NCBI GenBank assembly: GCA_049700155.1 | Contig: JBNAVX010000133.1 | Span: 1 to 6,289 of the forward strand | Source of the DNA: JACAEY01 sp049700155 | Lineage (GTDB): Bacteria; Nitrospirota; Thermodesulfovibrionia; Thermodesulfovibrionales; SM23-35 | DNA length: 6,289 bases | Direction of reading: 5' to 3' | Part shown: positions 1 to 4,917 of the stretch, piece after piece | Numbering within the stretch: the first letter of the stretch is position 1 | How the letters are laid out: every line of letters begins with the position of its first letter | Translations under genes and position numbers: made by a program | Notes under the pieces: model-generated | What the model was told of the DNA's origin: nothing | Seen by the model: the letters and a program-made list of their open reading frames with translations, nothing else | Databases searched by the model: none

Positions 1-28
1 TCCCTATCTACTACAGCCAAAGGCTGCT
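1..28 (-). CRISPR. Partial CRISPR spacer (leader-proximal)
   Basis: This is inferred as the first spacer after the leader, cut by the left window edge. It directly follows the ATTGCGAC end of the repeat in the minus-strand direction. It contains a short inverted repeat (CAGCC at 14-18, AAA, GGCTG at 22-26), which is unusual for a spacer but may be chance. No second repeat is visible, so the spacer length and the repeat period cannot be verified here. Confidence 0.5.
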
Positions 29-65
29 GTCGCAATCCCTTTTTAATCAGGTCTTAGTTCCTTCT
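29..65 (-). CRISPR. CRISPR repeat, leader-proximal copy
   Basis: One copy is visible. Read on the minus strand it has the core CCTGATTAAAAAGGGATTGCGAC (shown here only as a core; residues 29-51) preceded by AACTAAGA-type sequence. The terminal ATTGCGAC matches the ATTGAAAC/ATTGCGAC class of crRNA 5' handles known from type I and III repeats processed by Cas6. It lies next to an AT-rich leader beside cas2, which is the normal place for the first repeat. The boundary on the leader side (about 65-67) is uncertain because no second copy is in the window. A weak CCT/AGG stem is possible within the core. The handle orientation implies leftward transcription, away from the cas genes. Confidence 0.65.
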
Positions 66-320
66 GCACCCCCTGAAAATACCTTGAAAAAGTAATATGT
101 TTTAGCGTAGGTTATGCAGAAATTATATTGATTTTTAATCAACCTAATTTTACCTCCGTTGCTAATTTGTATATTTTGAGATTTCTTCGTATCTGTGCAA
201 AATAAGTTTTCAGAAAAACTTCATACTCTTTTTCACACACCCCTACACCCCTCTTTTTAGAGGGGAAAGTATAATGTAAATACTATTTAGAGAAAGAGTG
301 AAATCCAGCATTGAGATTGC
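66..320 (-). promoter_or_regulatory. CRISPR leader region
   Basis: This 255-base stretch between the cas2 stop and the array has no credible gene. It is AT-rich and placed as a leader should be, with the array on its downstream side in the minus-strand direction. Visible elements are a minus-strand TATAAT at 122-127 without a good -35 at the usual spacing, a perfect inverted repeat TTGATT (128-133) TTT AATCAA (137-142), and a hairpin at 248-265. The ten bases TTTTTAATCA at 132-141 also occur inside the repeat (40-49). The leader role is inferred from position and composition; the true leader is probably the array-proximal part only. Confidence 0.55.
248..265. other. Perfect 7-bp hairpin between cas2 and the leader
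   Basis: CCCCTCT (248-254) pairs with AGAGGGG (259-265) around a TTTT loop. It lies 56 bases downstream of the cas2 stop codon on the minus strand, so it could end or protect the cas transcript before the leader. Neither strand has a clear T-run directly after the stem, so a standard intrinsic terminator is not supported. It may instead be a dispersed palindrome. Confidence 0.45.
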
Positions 321-599
321 TTATTCAATGAAGATTTCCACTCCATCAGGAACCCTATCTCCAAGTCCCATTATAATTACCTTTTCTTCTGAAGGCAAAG
401 GATATATCCTCACATCATCTTTATTCTCATCAATAATCCATCTGAGTTTATCCTTTAGCTCAATGAGTTTTTGCCATGTCAGAGAACAATGAAATACAGA
501 ATACTGAAGATGAATCCCTTTACCTTTCATGAGCTTAAAGACTCTTGATAGACGCTTTGGGTCGCTTATGTCATAGCATACAAGATAATTAGCCTTCAT
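321..599 (-). CDS. cas2: CRISPR-associated Cas2 (copy a, array-proximal)
   Basis: The 92-residue protein has the usual Cas2 size and ferredoxin-like fold signature. The first strand YLVCYDISD carries the conserved Asp10, followed by a KRLSRVFKLMKGKG helix and the second strand LQYSVFHCSL, a typical Cas2 Q-x-S-V-F motif. Cas2 dimers bridge two Cas1 dimers in the spacer integration complex; metal-nuclease activity of this family is not needed for integration where tested. The ATG at 597-599 overlaps the TGA of the upstream cas1 by four bases, and a GAGGG sits about ten bases upstream inside that gene, so the two are translationally coupled. It is the last gene of the cas cassette before the leader. 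A second, clearly different Cas2 is encoded at 2449-2730. Confidence 0.93.
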   Translation of the reverse strand: MKANYLVCYDISDPKRLSRVFKLMKGKGIHLQYSVFHCSLTWQKLIELKDKLRWIIDENKDDVRIYPLPSEEKVIIMGLGDRVPDGVEIFIE

Positions 600-1423
600 T
601 TTCTGATGTCCCTCATTAATTCAAATATATCATCCAACAAACTTTCTATCTTTTCCTGAATCTGCTTCCTTCTGTTCTCAAACCTGTGAACAATGTCTCT
701 CATGCCTTCCTTTGAAATAATCCAGCCGTCAGGTTCTTTCACAATATACCCTTTGTCCTTATCAATCTTTAAAAACTGAATAGTCTGCATCTCAATTTCT
801 GAATCAAGGGCATAACATATATCAAGAGCAAAACCAAAATTGTGCCTTCTGTAATAGACCCCAAGATGGGGGTCAAGGTCAGCCCTGACTATACAACCTA
901 TCACCATTTCTCTGAAAAGATTGCTGACTGTTCTATAAACAACCTTAAACTTTTCATCAAATAGATGTGGAGGCTTAAACTCCTCAATAAACTTCTTATA
1001 GTCCTTTTCCCTGAAACCTTTTTCTGAAAATATCTCAGCAGTCCTTTTTGAGATTCTCTTTATGACCCCAAGCTGTACCTCTTTTTTCTTTGAATATAAC
1101 CAGTTTTTAAACCTTTCTATGTTTTCTTCGTTCTCAAGAAATTTTTTCTGTTCATCATAATGTCTTGGGAGATGGTGGTTATATGGCATGGCAACAGCTA
1201 CTGCATCCCCTCTGTGGTTTAAAAAAGTAATTGGCACATCATTATCAGTGAATAGCGTTATCACTCCTGACTCAAGCTTAATATTTCCTATAATAACAAC
1301 CCTACTAACAAGCCTTGCAGGTATCCTTCTTCCAGCTTTTCCTTCTTCTTTAATCCATATTGAAGGACCGTCCCTGAAAACCCTCAATTTTTTGTTTTCA
1401 TTTAGATATAGTGTCCTATCCAT
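596..1423 (-). CDS. cas1: Divergent Cas1 paralogue, probably catalytically impaired
   Basis: The 275-residue protein has a standard Cas1 N-terminal beta domain: TLYL at the start, RVVIIGNIKLE around 41-51 and DNDVPITFLNHRG around 61-72. The C-terminal helical domain contains LDPHLGVYYRR (183-193), aligned to the G-L-D-P-x-x-G-F-x-H motif of active Cas1. In the aligned position the metal-binding His is Tyr191. The following FALDICY keeps Asp201, but the second acidic position is Tyr204. The L-R-G-x-E-G helix that supplies the catalytic Glu is absent; the protein is about 45 residues shorter than its neighbour and the loss falls there. The reading frame is intact and ends in a four-base overlap with cas2, which argues against simple decay. 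The loss of catalysis is an inference from hand alignment. His194 nearby could conceivably substitute. There is no recognisable Shine-Dalgarno; a heptamer tract lies just upstream of the ATG. Confidence 0.85.
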   Translation of the reverse strand: MDRTLYLNENKKLRVFRDGPSIWIKEEGKAGRRIPARLVSRVVIIGNIKLESGVITLFTDNDVPITFLNHRGDAVAVAMPYNHHLPRHYDEQKKFLENEENIERFKNWLYSKKKEVQLGVIKRISKRTAEIFSEKGFREKDYKKFIEEFKPPHLFDEKFKVVYRTVSNLFREMVIGCIVRADLDPHLGVYYRRHNFGFALDICYALDSEIEMQTIQFLKIDKDKGYIVKEPDGWIISKEGMRDIVHRFENRRKQIQEKIESLLDDIFELMRDIRK

Positions 1424-1427
1424 GATT

Positions 1428-1462
1428 AAAACTCAAAGTTCAAAACTCATGATTCAAGATTT
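1428..1462. repeat. Heptamer repeat tract 1 (cas1/cas1 junction)
   Basis: Five consecutive 7-base units in exact register: AAAACTC, AAAGTTC, AAAACTC, ATGATTC, AAGATTT. The tract fills the gap between the two cas1 genes and runs into the coding end of the upstream one, where it encodes the last residues ILNHEF and supplies the stop. It also covers the ribosome-binding region of the downstream cas1. Confidence 0.75.
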
Positions 1463-2399
1463 TTTCTACTAGTGTTCTTACCTCATTAACCAGTTTCGTC
1501 CTGATGTCTTTAGCCCATTCTTCATAAAGTGGGTAGAATCTCTTTCTACTTTCTTTCTTTAGATAGCAACCTGACTTTTCTATGCCAGGGGAAGATTCAT
1601 ATGTAAAATCCCTTTCAGTAAAGATCCTCTCTCTGAAGAGATTCCAAACGAGCCTGTCAACCTCTGTTCTGTATAATTCCACAAGGTCACATGCAAGAGA
1701 TTCTCTGCCATATTCAAACTGGTGATAAAAACCTATGGTTGGGTCAAGACCGATAACCTCTATCTCTCTAACAGCTTCATAATGAAGTAGTGTATAGCAG
1801 AGTGAAAGCATAGCGTTCACAGGGTCTTCAGGAGGTCTTCTGCTCCTTTTTTTGAAACCAAGAGATTCAGGAAATAGCTTTGTATATGTCTGGAAATATG
1901 TTGCTGATGCACCGCCCTCAAGCCCTCTCAGGGTCTCCATATCTAAAATCTGGTGATTAATCTTCCCAAGAATATCTATAAGGATTTTTGAGGACCTTGT
2001 CATCGGAAATCTTAAATCAGGACGTTTTTCTCTCATATTTAATAGAAATTCTTTCTGACCCTCAATCTTCCTTTTCACTATCTCAACAGAGATGATCTTG
2101 CTGAAGTCTGAAATAGATTTCTCATATTGTTTCACCCTCAGAATCCCATTGTTATGGAGACTTCCATGCAGTATCCCCCTGAACCTCAATCTTTTCCCGG
2201 AAAGAAAGATGACACTTATACCATTATCAGAGAGTCTGTGGAGGACAGGAGTCTCTAATGAGATATTCCCTACCATGATTACCCTTTTCAGAGGATTTAT
2301 CGGGATAAGACCTTCCCTTTTTCCACCTACATAGAATGCAAGGGCATTTCCATCAAGTTTGATATGAAGTTCTTTTCTGTCTATATATAGTGTTCCCAT
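1440..2399 (-). CDS. cas1: Canonical Cas1 spacer integrase
   Basis: The 319-residue protein is a complete Cas1. The N-terminal beta domain carries RVIMVGNISLE (39-49) and DNGISVIFLSGKR (58-70). The C-terminal domain holds every expected catalytic element: LRGLEGGASATYF with Glu161, the RRPPEDPVNAMLSLCYTLL block (187-205), GLDPTIGFYH with His226, and LACDLVELYR with Asp238 and Glu241. The family integrates prespacers at the leader-repeat junction by metal-dependent transesterification, as Cas1 dimers held together by Cas2. It lies between the second cas2 (upstream) and the divergent cas1 (downstream), all on one strand. The last six residues are encoded by a heptamer tract, so the C-terminus may have been reshaped by it. 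The ATG at 2397-2399 has no clear Shine-Dalgarno. Confidence 0.96.
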   Translation of the reverse strand: MGTLYIDRKELHIKLDGNALAFYVGGKREGLIPINPLKRVIMVGNISLETPVLHRLSDNGISVIFLSGKRLRFRGILHGSLHNNGILRVKQYEKSISDFSKIISVEIVKRKIEGQKEFLLNMREKRPDLRFPMTRSSKILIDILGKINHQILDMETLRGLEGGASATYFQTYTKLFPESLGFKKRSRRPPEDPVNAMLSLCYTLLHYEAVREIEVIGLDPTIGFYHQFEYGRESLACDLVELYRTEVDRLVWNLFRERIFTERDFTYESSPGIEKSGCYLKKESRKRFYPLYEEWAKDIRTKLVNEVRTLVEKILNHEF

Positions 2400-2409
2400 A
2401 TCAACATAT

Positions 2410-2451
2410 AAAATTCAATATCCAAAATTCGAAACTCAAAATTCAAAATTA
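2410..2451. repeat. Heptamer repeat tract 2 (cas2/cas1 junction)
   Basis: Six 7-base units in exact register: AAAATTC, AATATCC, AAAATTC, GAAACTC, AAAATTC, AAAATTA. The last unit supplies the TAA stop of cas2 (2449-2451), and the tract ends ten bases before the cas1 ATG. It fills essentially the whole intergenic gap. Confidence 0.8.
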
Positions 2452-2730
2452 ACCCACATAAAAATATTCTGGGTCATTCGGCTGGACCGCGATTCCAAGT
2501 GTATGTGTTCTACTCCTCCCATCCATCGTGAATATATGAACCCTGTCTTCATCTTCTCTTATAAGTTTTTCGAGTTTTCTTTTCACATACCTCAGCTCCC
2601 CATCAGTCAGGAAACATTCATAAACAGACTTCTGCCCCCCTGTGCTGTAACCTTTAAGAAAGTGCCGAACACGGTTAAGCCTTTTATCATTTGAGATGTC
2701 ATAGGCGATAAGATAAAGCGTCCTTTCCAT
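2449..2730 (-). CDS. cas2: CRISPR-associated Cas2 (copy b, promoter-proximal)
   Basis: The protein has 93 residues from the ATG at 2728-2730. An in-frame GTG at 2737-2739 would add three residues, but the ATG places the first strand TLYLIAYDISND as in other Cas2 proteins. The conserved Asp11, the KRLNRVRHFLKGY helix and the G-x-x-S-V-Y-E-C-F-L strand identify the family. The sequence differs strongly from the Cas2 at 321-599: here the strand is GGQKSVYECFL, versus LQYSVFHCSL there. The two are therefore not a recent duplication. It is the first gene of the adaptation cassette, followed after a heptamer tract by the canonical cas1. No Shine-Dalgarno is evident before either candidate start. 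Confidence 0.92.
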   Translation of the reverse strand: MERTLYLIAYDISNDKRLNRVRHFLKGYSTGGQKSVYECFLTDGELRYVKRKLEKLIREDEDRVHIFTMDGRSRTHTLGIAVQPNDPEYFYVG

Positions 2731-2742
2731 AACAACCACTAA

Positions 2743-2784
2743 TTAATTCAAAATTCAAGATTCAATATTCAAGATTCAAAATCT
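2743..2784. repeat. Heptamer repeat tract 3 (upstream of cas2)
   Basis: Six units in exact 7-base register: TTAATTC, AAAATTC, AAGATTC, AATATTC, AAGATTC, AAAATCT. It begins 12 bases upstream of the cas2 ATG on the minus strand, at the outer boundary of the cas cassette. Confidence 0.8.
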
Positions 2785-2792
2785 GTAGTTTT

Positions 2793-2822
2793 AGGATAAA
2801 AGAGATTGGAGATGGTTGTCAG
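2793..2822 (-). promoter_or_regulatory. Possible promoter for the cas2-cas1-cas1-cas2 cassette
   Basis: On the minus strand a CTGACA (2817-2822, 5 of 6 to the -35 consensus) is followed after 18 bases by TATCCT (2793-2798, 4 of 6 to the -10 consensus). It lies about 65 bases upstream of the cas2 start, in the only sizeable gap before the cassette. A consensus TTGACA is also present at 2857-2862 but has no good -10 partner. The evidence is weak and rests on position plus hexamers. Confidence 0.25.
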
Positions 2823-2824
2823 CA

Positions 2825-2852
2825 AAAGAAATATTGCGACAATATTTTCTTT
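2825..2852. terminator. AT-rich hairpin downstream of vapC
   Basis: AAAGAAATATTG (2825-2836) pairs with CAATATTTTCTTT (2840-2852) across a CGA loop, with a single bulged base. It begins about 23 bases past the vapC stop on the minus strand, where the upstream operon would end. The 3' arm is T-rich on either strand, but the stem has little G+C, so efficient termination is uncertain. The imperfect direct repeat GTTGTC...AGCAAAAG (2815-2828 and 2855-2872) flanks it. Confidence 0.4.
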
Positions 2853-2875
2853 GAGTTGTCAAAGAGCAAAAGCAA

Positions 2876-3277
2876 CTATAAATTAAATATCTTTAAGTCT
2901 GTTATTTTCGCAATAGCATCAAAGTCTGAATCATTGTGTAGAAGATATAGATTATGCTCAATCGCAGTTTGTGTAATAAGACAATCTATAGTGCTCCCAA
3001 TAGTTAAGCCTCTTTTTCTACACTTAAAATAAATCTTCGCAGCAGAGGCATAGGATTCTTTTTCATCTTTTAGTGAATAAAATCTTTGTGTATCAAGGTA
3101 TCTTTTTGTCTGAAGAAAATCCTTTTCAGTCTTTACCCCCTGCAAAACTTCTTGATAAATAAGTGGGTTAATCCCGAAAGGGATGTTATTTTCAAGAATA
3201 TACTCAAATTTTCTAACTGCATCATTTTCTTCATCCTTTAAGTAGCCAATAATTACTGATGTGTCAACAAGTATCAC
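2876..3277 (-). CDS. vapC: VapC-type PIN-domain toxin ribonuclease
   Basis: The 133-residue protein is a PIN-domain RNase with the family's acidic quartet in order: Asp5 in ILVDTSV, Glu43 in YQEVLQG, Asp98 in STIDCLI and Asp116/Asp118 in LLHNDSDFD. VapC toxins cleave tRNA or rRNA and are held inactive by the cognate VapB. The GTG start at 3275-3277 lies one base after the vapB stop. An AGGAG inside the end of vapB precedes it at normal spacing, so translation is probably coupled. The next ATG would fall after the catalytic Asp5, which supports GTG. It sits between the csx3/CARF pair and the cas cassette, on the same strand. The precise RNA target cannot be read from the sequence. Confidence 0.92.
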   Translation of the reverse strand: MILVDTSVIIGYLKDEENDAVRKFEYILENNIPFGINPLIYQEVLQGVKTEKDFLQTKRYLDTQRFYSLKDEKESYASAAKIYFKCRKRGLTIGSTIDCLITQTAIEHNLYLLHNDSDFDAIAKITDLKIFNL

Positions 3278-3278
3278 A

Positions 3279-3479
3279 TCAGGCTCCTTTTCTCAATTTT
3301 TTATAATCATAGTCATTCCTGAACTGTATCTTTCCTTTTAAATCCCTGAGGTCCAGTCTCTGCCTTGCATCTATAAACTCCTTGAGGGCTTCATGTATAA
3401 GTTCCTTTTTTGTCTTAGCCTTTGAAAGACTGAATGCCTTTTTAATTATTTCATCATCCAAAACAATATTCGTTCTCAT
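3279..3479 (-). CDS. vapB: VapB-type antitoxin
   Basis: The 66-residue protein opens MRTNIVLDDEIIKKAF, the ribbon-helix-helix N-terminus of the VapB family whose members read M-R-T-N-I-x-[IL]-D-D-E. It continues with SKAKTKKELIHEALKEFI (19-36), and its C-terminal tail (about 42-66: DLRDLKGKIQF onward) fits the toxin-binding segment of this family. It should neutralise the adjacent VapC and bind its own operator through the N-terminal domain. A strong GGAGGTG (3485-3491) lies five bases before the ATG, by far the best ribosome site in this half of the window, consistent with the need for excess antitoxin. It begins 33 bases after csx3 and may be co-transcribed with it, or have its own promoter overlapping the csx3 end. 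Confidence 0.92.
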   Translation of the reverse strand: MRTNIVLDDEIIKKAFSLSKAKTKKELIHEALKEFIDARQRLDLRDLKGKIQFRNDYDYKKLRKGA

Positions 3480-3484
3480 TTATA

Positions 3485-3491
3485 CACCTCC
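3485..3491 (-). promoter_or_regulatory. Strong vapB ribosome binding site
   Basis: GGAGGTG on the minus strand, five bases before the vapB ATG. It contrasts with the absent or weak sites before three of the four cas genes. Confidence 0.8.
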
Positions 3492-3512
3492 ATATACACA
3501 TAATATAACACA

Positions 3513-3779
3513 TTAATCAGGACTGTGATCGAAGATCAACACATCCCCTGTAACAGGACTTCTGTATATCAATTTCCTTGCCTTCCCATGTAGTGCATGT
3601 GCAATCTTAAGATAAAGCCACACAGGAGCCTGACCTGTGAGAATAATCTCATTCCCTTCCCCTGCGAGAGAAAGGGCTTTTGAGATGTAGGAATTCAACT
3701 TTCCAAGCTTTGCTGTATATTTTTTATCTTTTGTTTTTGAAAAAAGTTTATTAATATCTATTATTACTTGCTTATCCAT
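3513..3779 (-). CDS. csx3: Csx3-like protein (candidate cyclic-oligoadenylate ring nuclease)
   Basis: The 88-residue protein carries the Csx3 core: EIILTGQAPVWLYLKIAHALHG (44-65), matching the G-R-x-P-I-W-L-x-x-x-L-A-H-x-x-H signature, with His61 and His64. Csx3 (Crn3) degrades cyclic tetra-adenylate and so switches off type III ancillary effectors. Two differences from the archaeal prototype are visible. The protein ends shortly after the core, at HSPD, without the usual C-terminal extension. The Y-D-P-R-like segment after the core reads YRSP (72-75), so the acidic residue is missing there. Activity is therefore uncertain. Its ATG lies 16 bases inside the 3' end of the CARF nuclease gene, giving tight coupling of the effector and its likely off-switch. 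The short upstream AAGG is only two bases from the ATG, so it probably relies on coupling. Confidence 0.75.
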   Translation of the reverse strand: MDKQVIIDINKLFSKTKDKKYTAKLGKLNSYISKALSLAGEGNEIILTGQAPVWLYLKIAHALHGKARKLIYRSPVTGDVLIFDHSPD

Positions 3780-4897
3780 TGCCTTAATGACTCTTTCATA
3801 TTAATAATCCTTTTCCCATCTATTAAATCAATTTTTAACAACTCTGCTCTTTTCCGAACATAATCATTTTTTATCTCTCTTGCGGATGCAAGCATACTCT
3901 TTCCAAAAAGACCAAGGGCTGCATCTGAAATAGAATCAAGTTCATAAAGATATTCTTTTGCTATTCCTTCTTCTGATGAATCTATTTTCCTTTCAGGATT
4001 TGCTGTTTTGCATGATACATAGAAAAGTCGGTTTCCTTTAGACAATAATATATCAAATTCATTTCTCGGAATATGTTTTCCAGAAATATCCCATGTTCCT
4101 TCAACATTAAGTTTTATTTCATCAAGGTCAAGAGTTTTCGCAATCATAAAAACATGTTCCTCAAACCAGATACCAGAAAGATACCTTGCGGTCTCATAAT
4201 CTGGAATTTCTATTGTTCTTCTGTCTACGAGATGCACAAGATTTTCTTCAACAAGAAGTTTGATTAATTTAGATATTTCTTTGCTAGGTTCGAGGCTCAG
4301 TTTAAAAGGATACTCAAAATTTTTATATCCCTGTAGCTCCTTATTTAATTTACCTATAATATGTTCAGCATGGACTGCGAGGTATGCAAGATATTCTGTT
4401 GATTTCTTTCTTTTATAAATATTACTGTAGTCTTTTATATATTTTTGAATTCTAAAACCATATACAGCAAGATAATCTTTTATTGGAATTTTAACTGTGA
4501 TAGGGGTTTTAAACTGTTTATCTTCAGGGAAAAGTCGTAATATCTCATTGTCACGTGTGTTCACATAAAGAATTGATTTATTTCTTGTATAAAATACCTG
4601 AAACGTTCCTAATGTTCCTATTTTCGTTCCGCCTGTAATATTTAATAAGACCTCGTAATCCTTGAACTTATCTAAAAGTTTCTCACATTCTTCAATTACA
4701 TCATTGATTTCATATGCAGGAATTTGGCACTGCTCAACATAGAATTTTTTTTCTTTTAAGACGTCTTCAAGTCTCTTTGCTTTTTGTTTCATCTCAGGAG
4801 TAGTTAATAAGATAACTATCTCGGGTTTGAACTGTAATACAGAAGTTAGATTCGGTATAGGCTGATCAGATACAAGACATACATGAATATTTTTCAT
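3764..4897 (-). CDS. card1: Card1/Can2-type CARF nuclease (DUF1887 family)
   Basis: The 377-residue protein matches the length and layout of Card1/Can2. The N-terminal CARF Rossmann domain (about 1-140) opens with KNIHVCLVSDQPIPN and has the ligand-contact loop LLNITGGTKIG (84-94). A linker helical region (about 160-235) follows, then a PD-(D/E)XK nuclease domain with GIWFEEHVF (242-250), NEFDILL containing Asp282, and FYVSCKTA containing Lys297. The ending DAALGLFGKSMLASAR is also typical. The family is a dimer activated by cyclic tetra-adenylate from Cas10 and cleaves single-stranded DNA and/or RNA to cause dormancy. Position 295 is Ser where many members have Glu. The ATG at 4895-4897 has GAGGA seven bases upstream. 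It is the first gene after a 64-base gap and overlaps csx3. No cas10 is present in the window. Confidence 0.9.
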   Translation of the reverse strand: MKNIHVCLVSDQPIPNLTSVLQFKPEIVILLTTPEMKQKAKRLEDVLKEKKFYVEQCQIPAYEINDVIEECEKLLDKFKDYEVLLNITGGTKIGTLGTFQVFYTRNKSILYVNTRDNEILRLFPEDKQFKTPITVKIPIKDYLAVYGFRIQKYIKDYSNIYKRKKSTEYLAYLAVHAEHIIGKLNKELQGYKNFEYPFKLSLEPSKEISKLIKLLVEENLVHLVDRRTIEIPDYETARYLSGIWFEEHVFMIAKTLDLDEIKLNVEGTWDISGKHIPRNEFDILLSKGNRLFYVSCKTANPERKIDSSEEGIAKEYLYELDSISDAALGLFGKSMLASAREIKNDYVRKRAELLKIDLIDGKRIINMKESLRQWISK

Positions 4898-4917
4898 GTG
4901 CTATTCCTCAAGTTTTT

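Noticed and set aside
14..26. CAGCC-AAA-GGCTG hairpin as part of the repeat
   Set aside because: It lies beyond the ATTGCGAC handle, on the spacer side. Without a second repeat copy there is no reason to include it.
248..265. Calling the 248-265 and 4918-4945 hairpins intrinsic terminators
   Set aside because: Neither is followed by a T-run on the transcribed (minus) strand, nor on the plus strand.
269..275. Plus-strand TATAAT near 270-275 as a promoter
   Set aside because: No plus-strand gene follows and no matching -35 is seen. The region is AT-rich, so the hexamer is expected by chance.
298..492. Plus-strand ORFs such as 298-492, 1188-1472, 2092-2334, 2503-2694, 4073-4267, 5438-5629, 5712-5918 and 5833-6162
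   Set aside because: Each lies opposite a better-supported minus-strand gene (or mostly so), shows no domain, and has low-complexity composition of the kind produced by the complement of coding sequence.
596..1423. Treating the short Cas1 as a pseudogene
   Set aside because: The frame is uninterrupted, the N-domain motifs are kept and the end overlaps cas2 in the usual coupled way. The changes look like a divergent paralogue and not like random decay.
2731..2739. GTG at 2737-2739 as the cas2 start
   Set aside because: It adds only MVV before a typical Cas2 N-terminus and has no ribosome site. The ATG at 2728-2730 fits the family better, though the choice is not proven.
2833..2840. A second ATTGCGAC, identical to the repeat's 3' handle, next to vapC
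   Set aside because: An eight-base match in about 12.5 kb of both strands is fairly likely by chance. The surrounding sequence does not match the repeat, and it lies in the loop region of an AT-rich hairpin.
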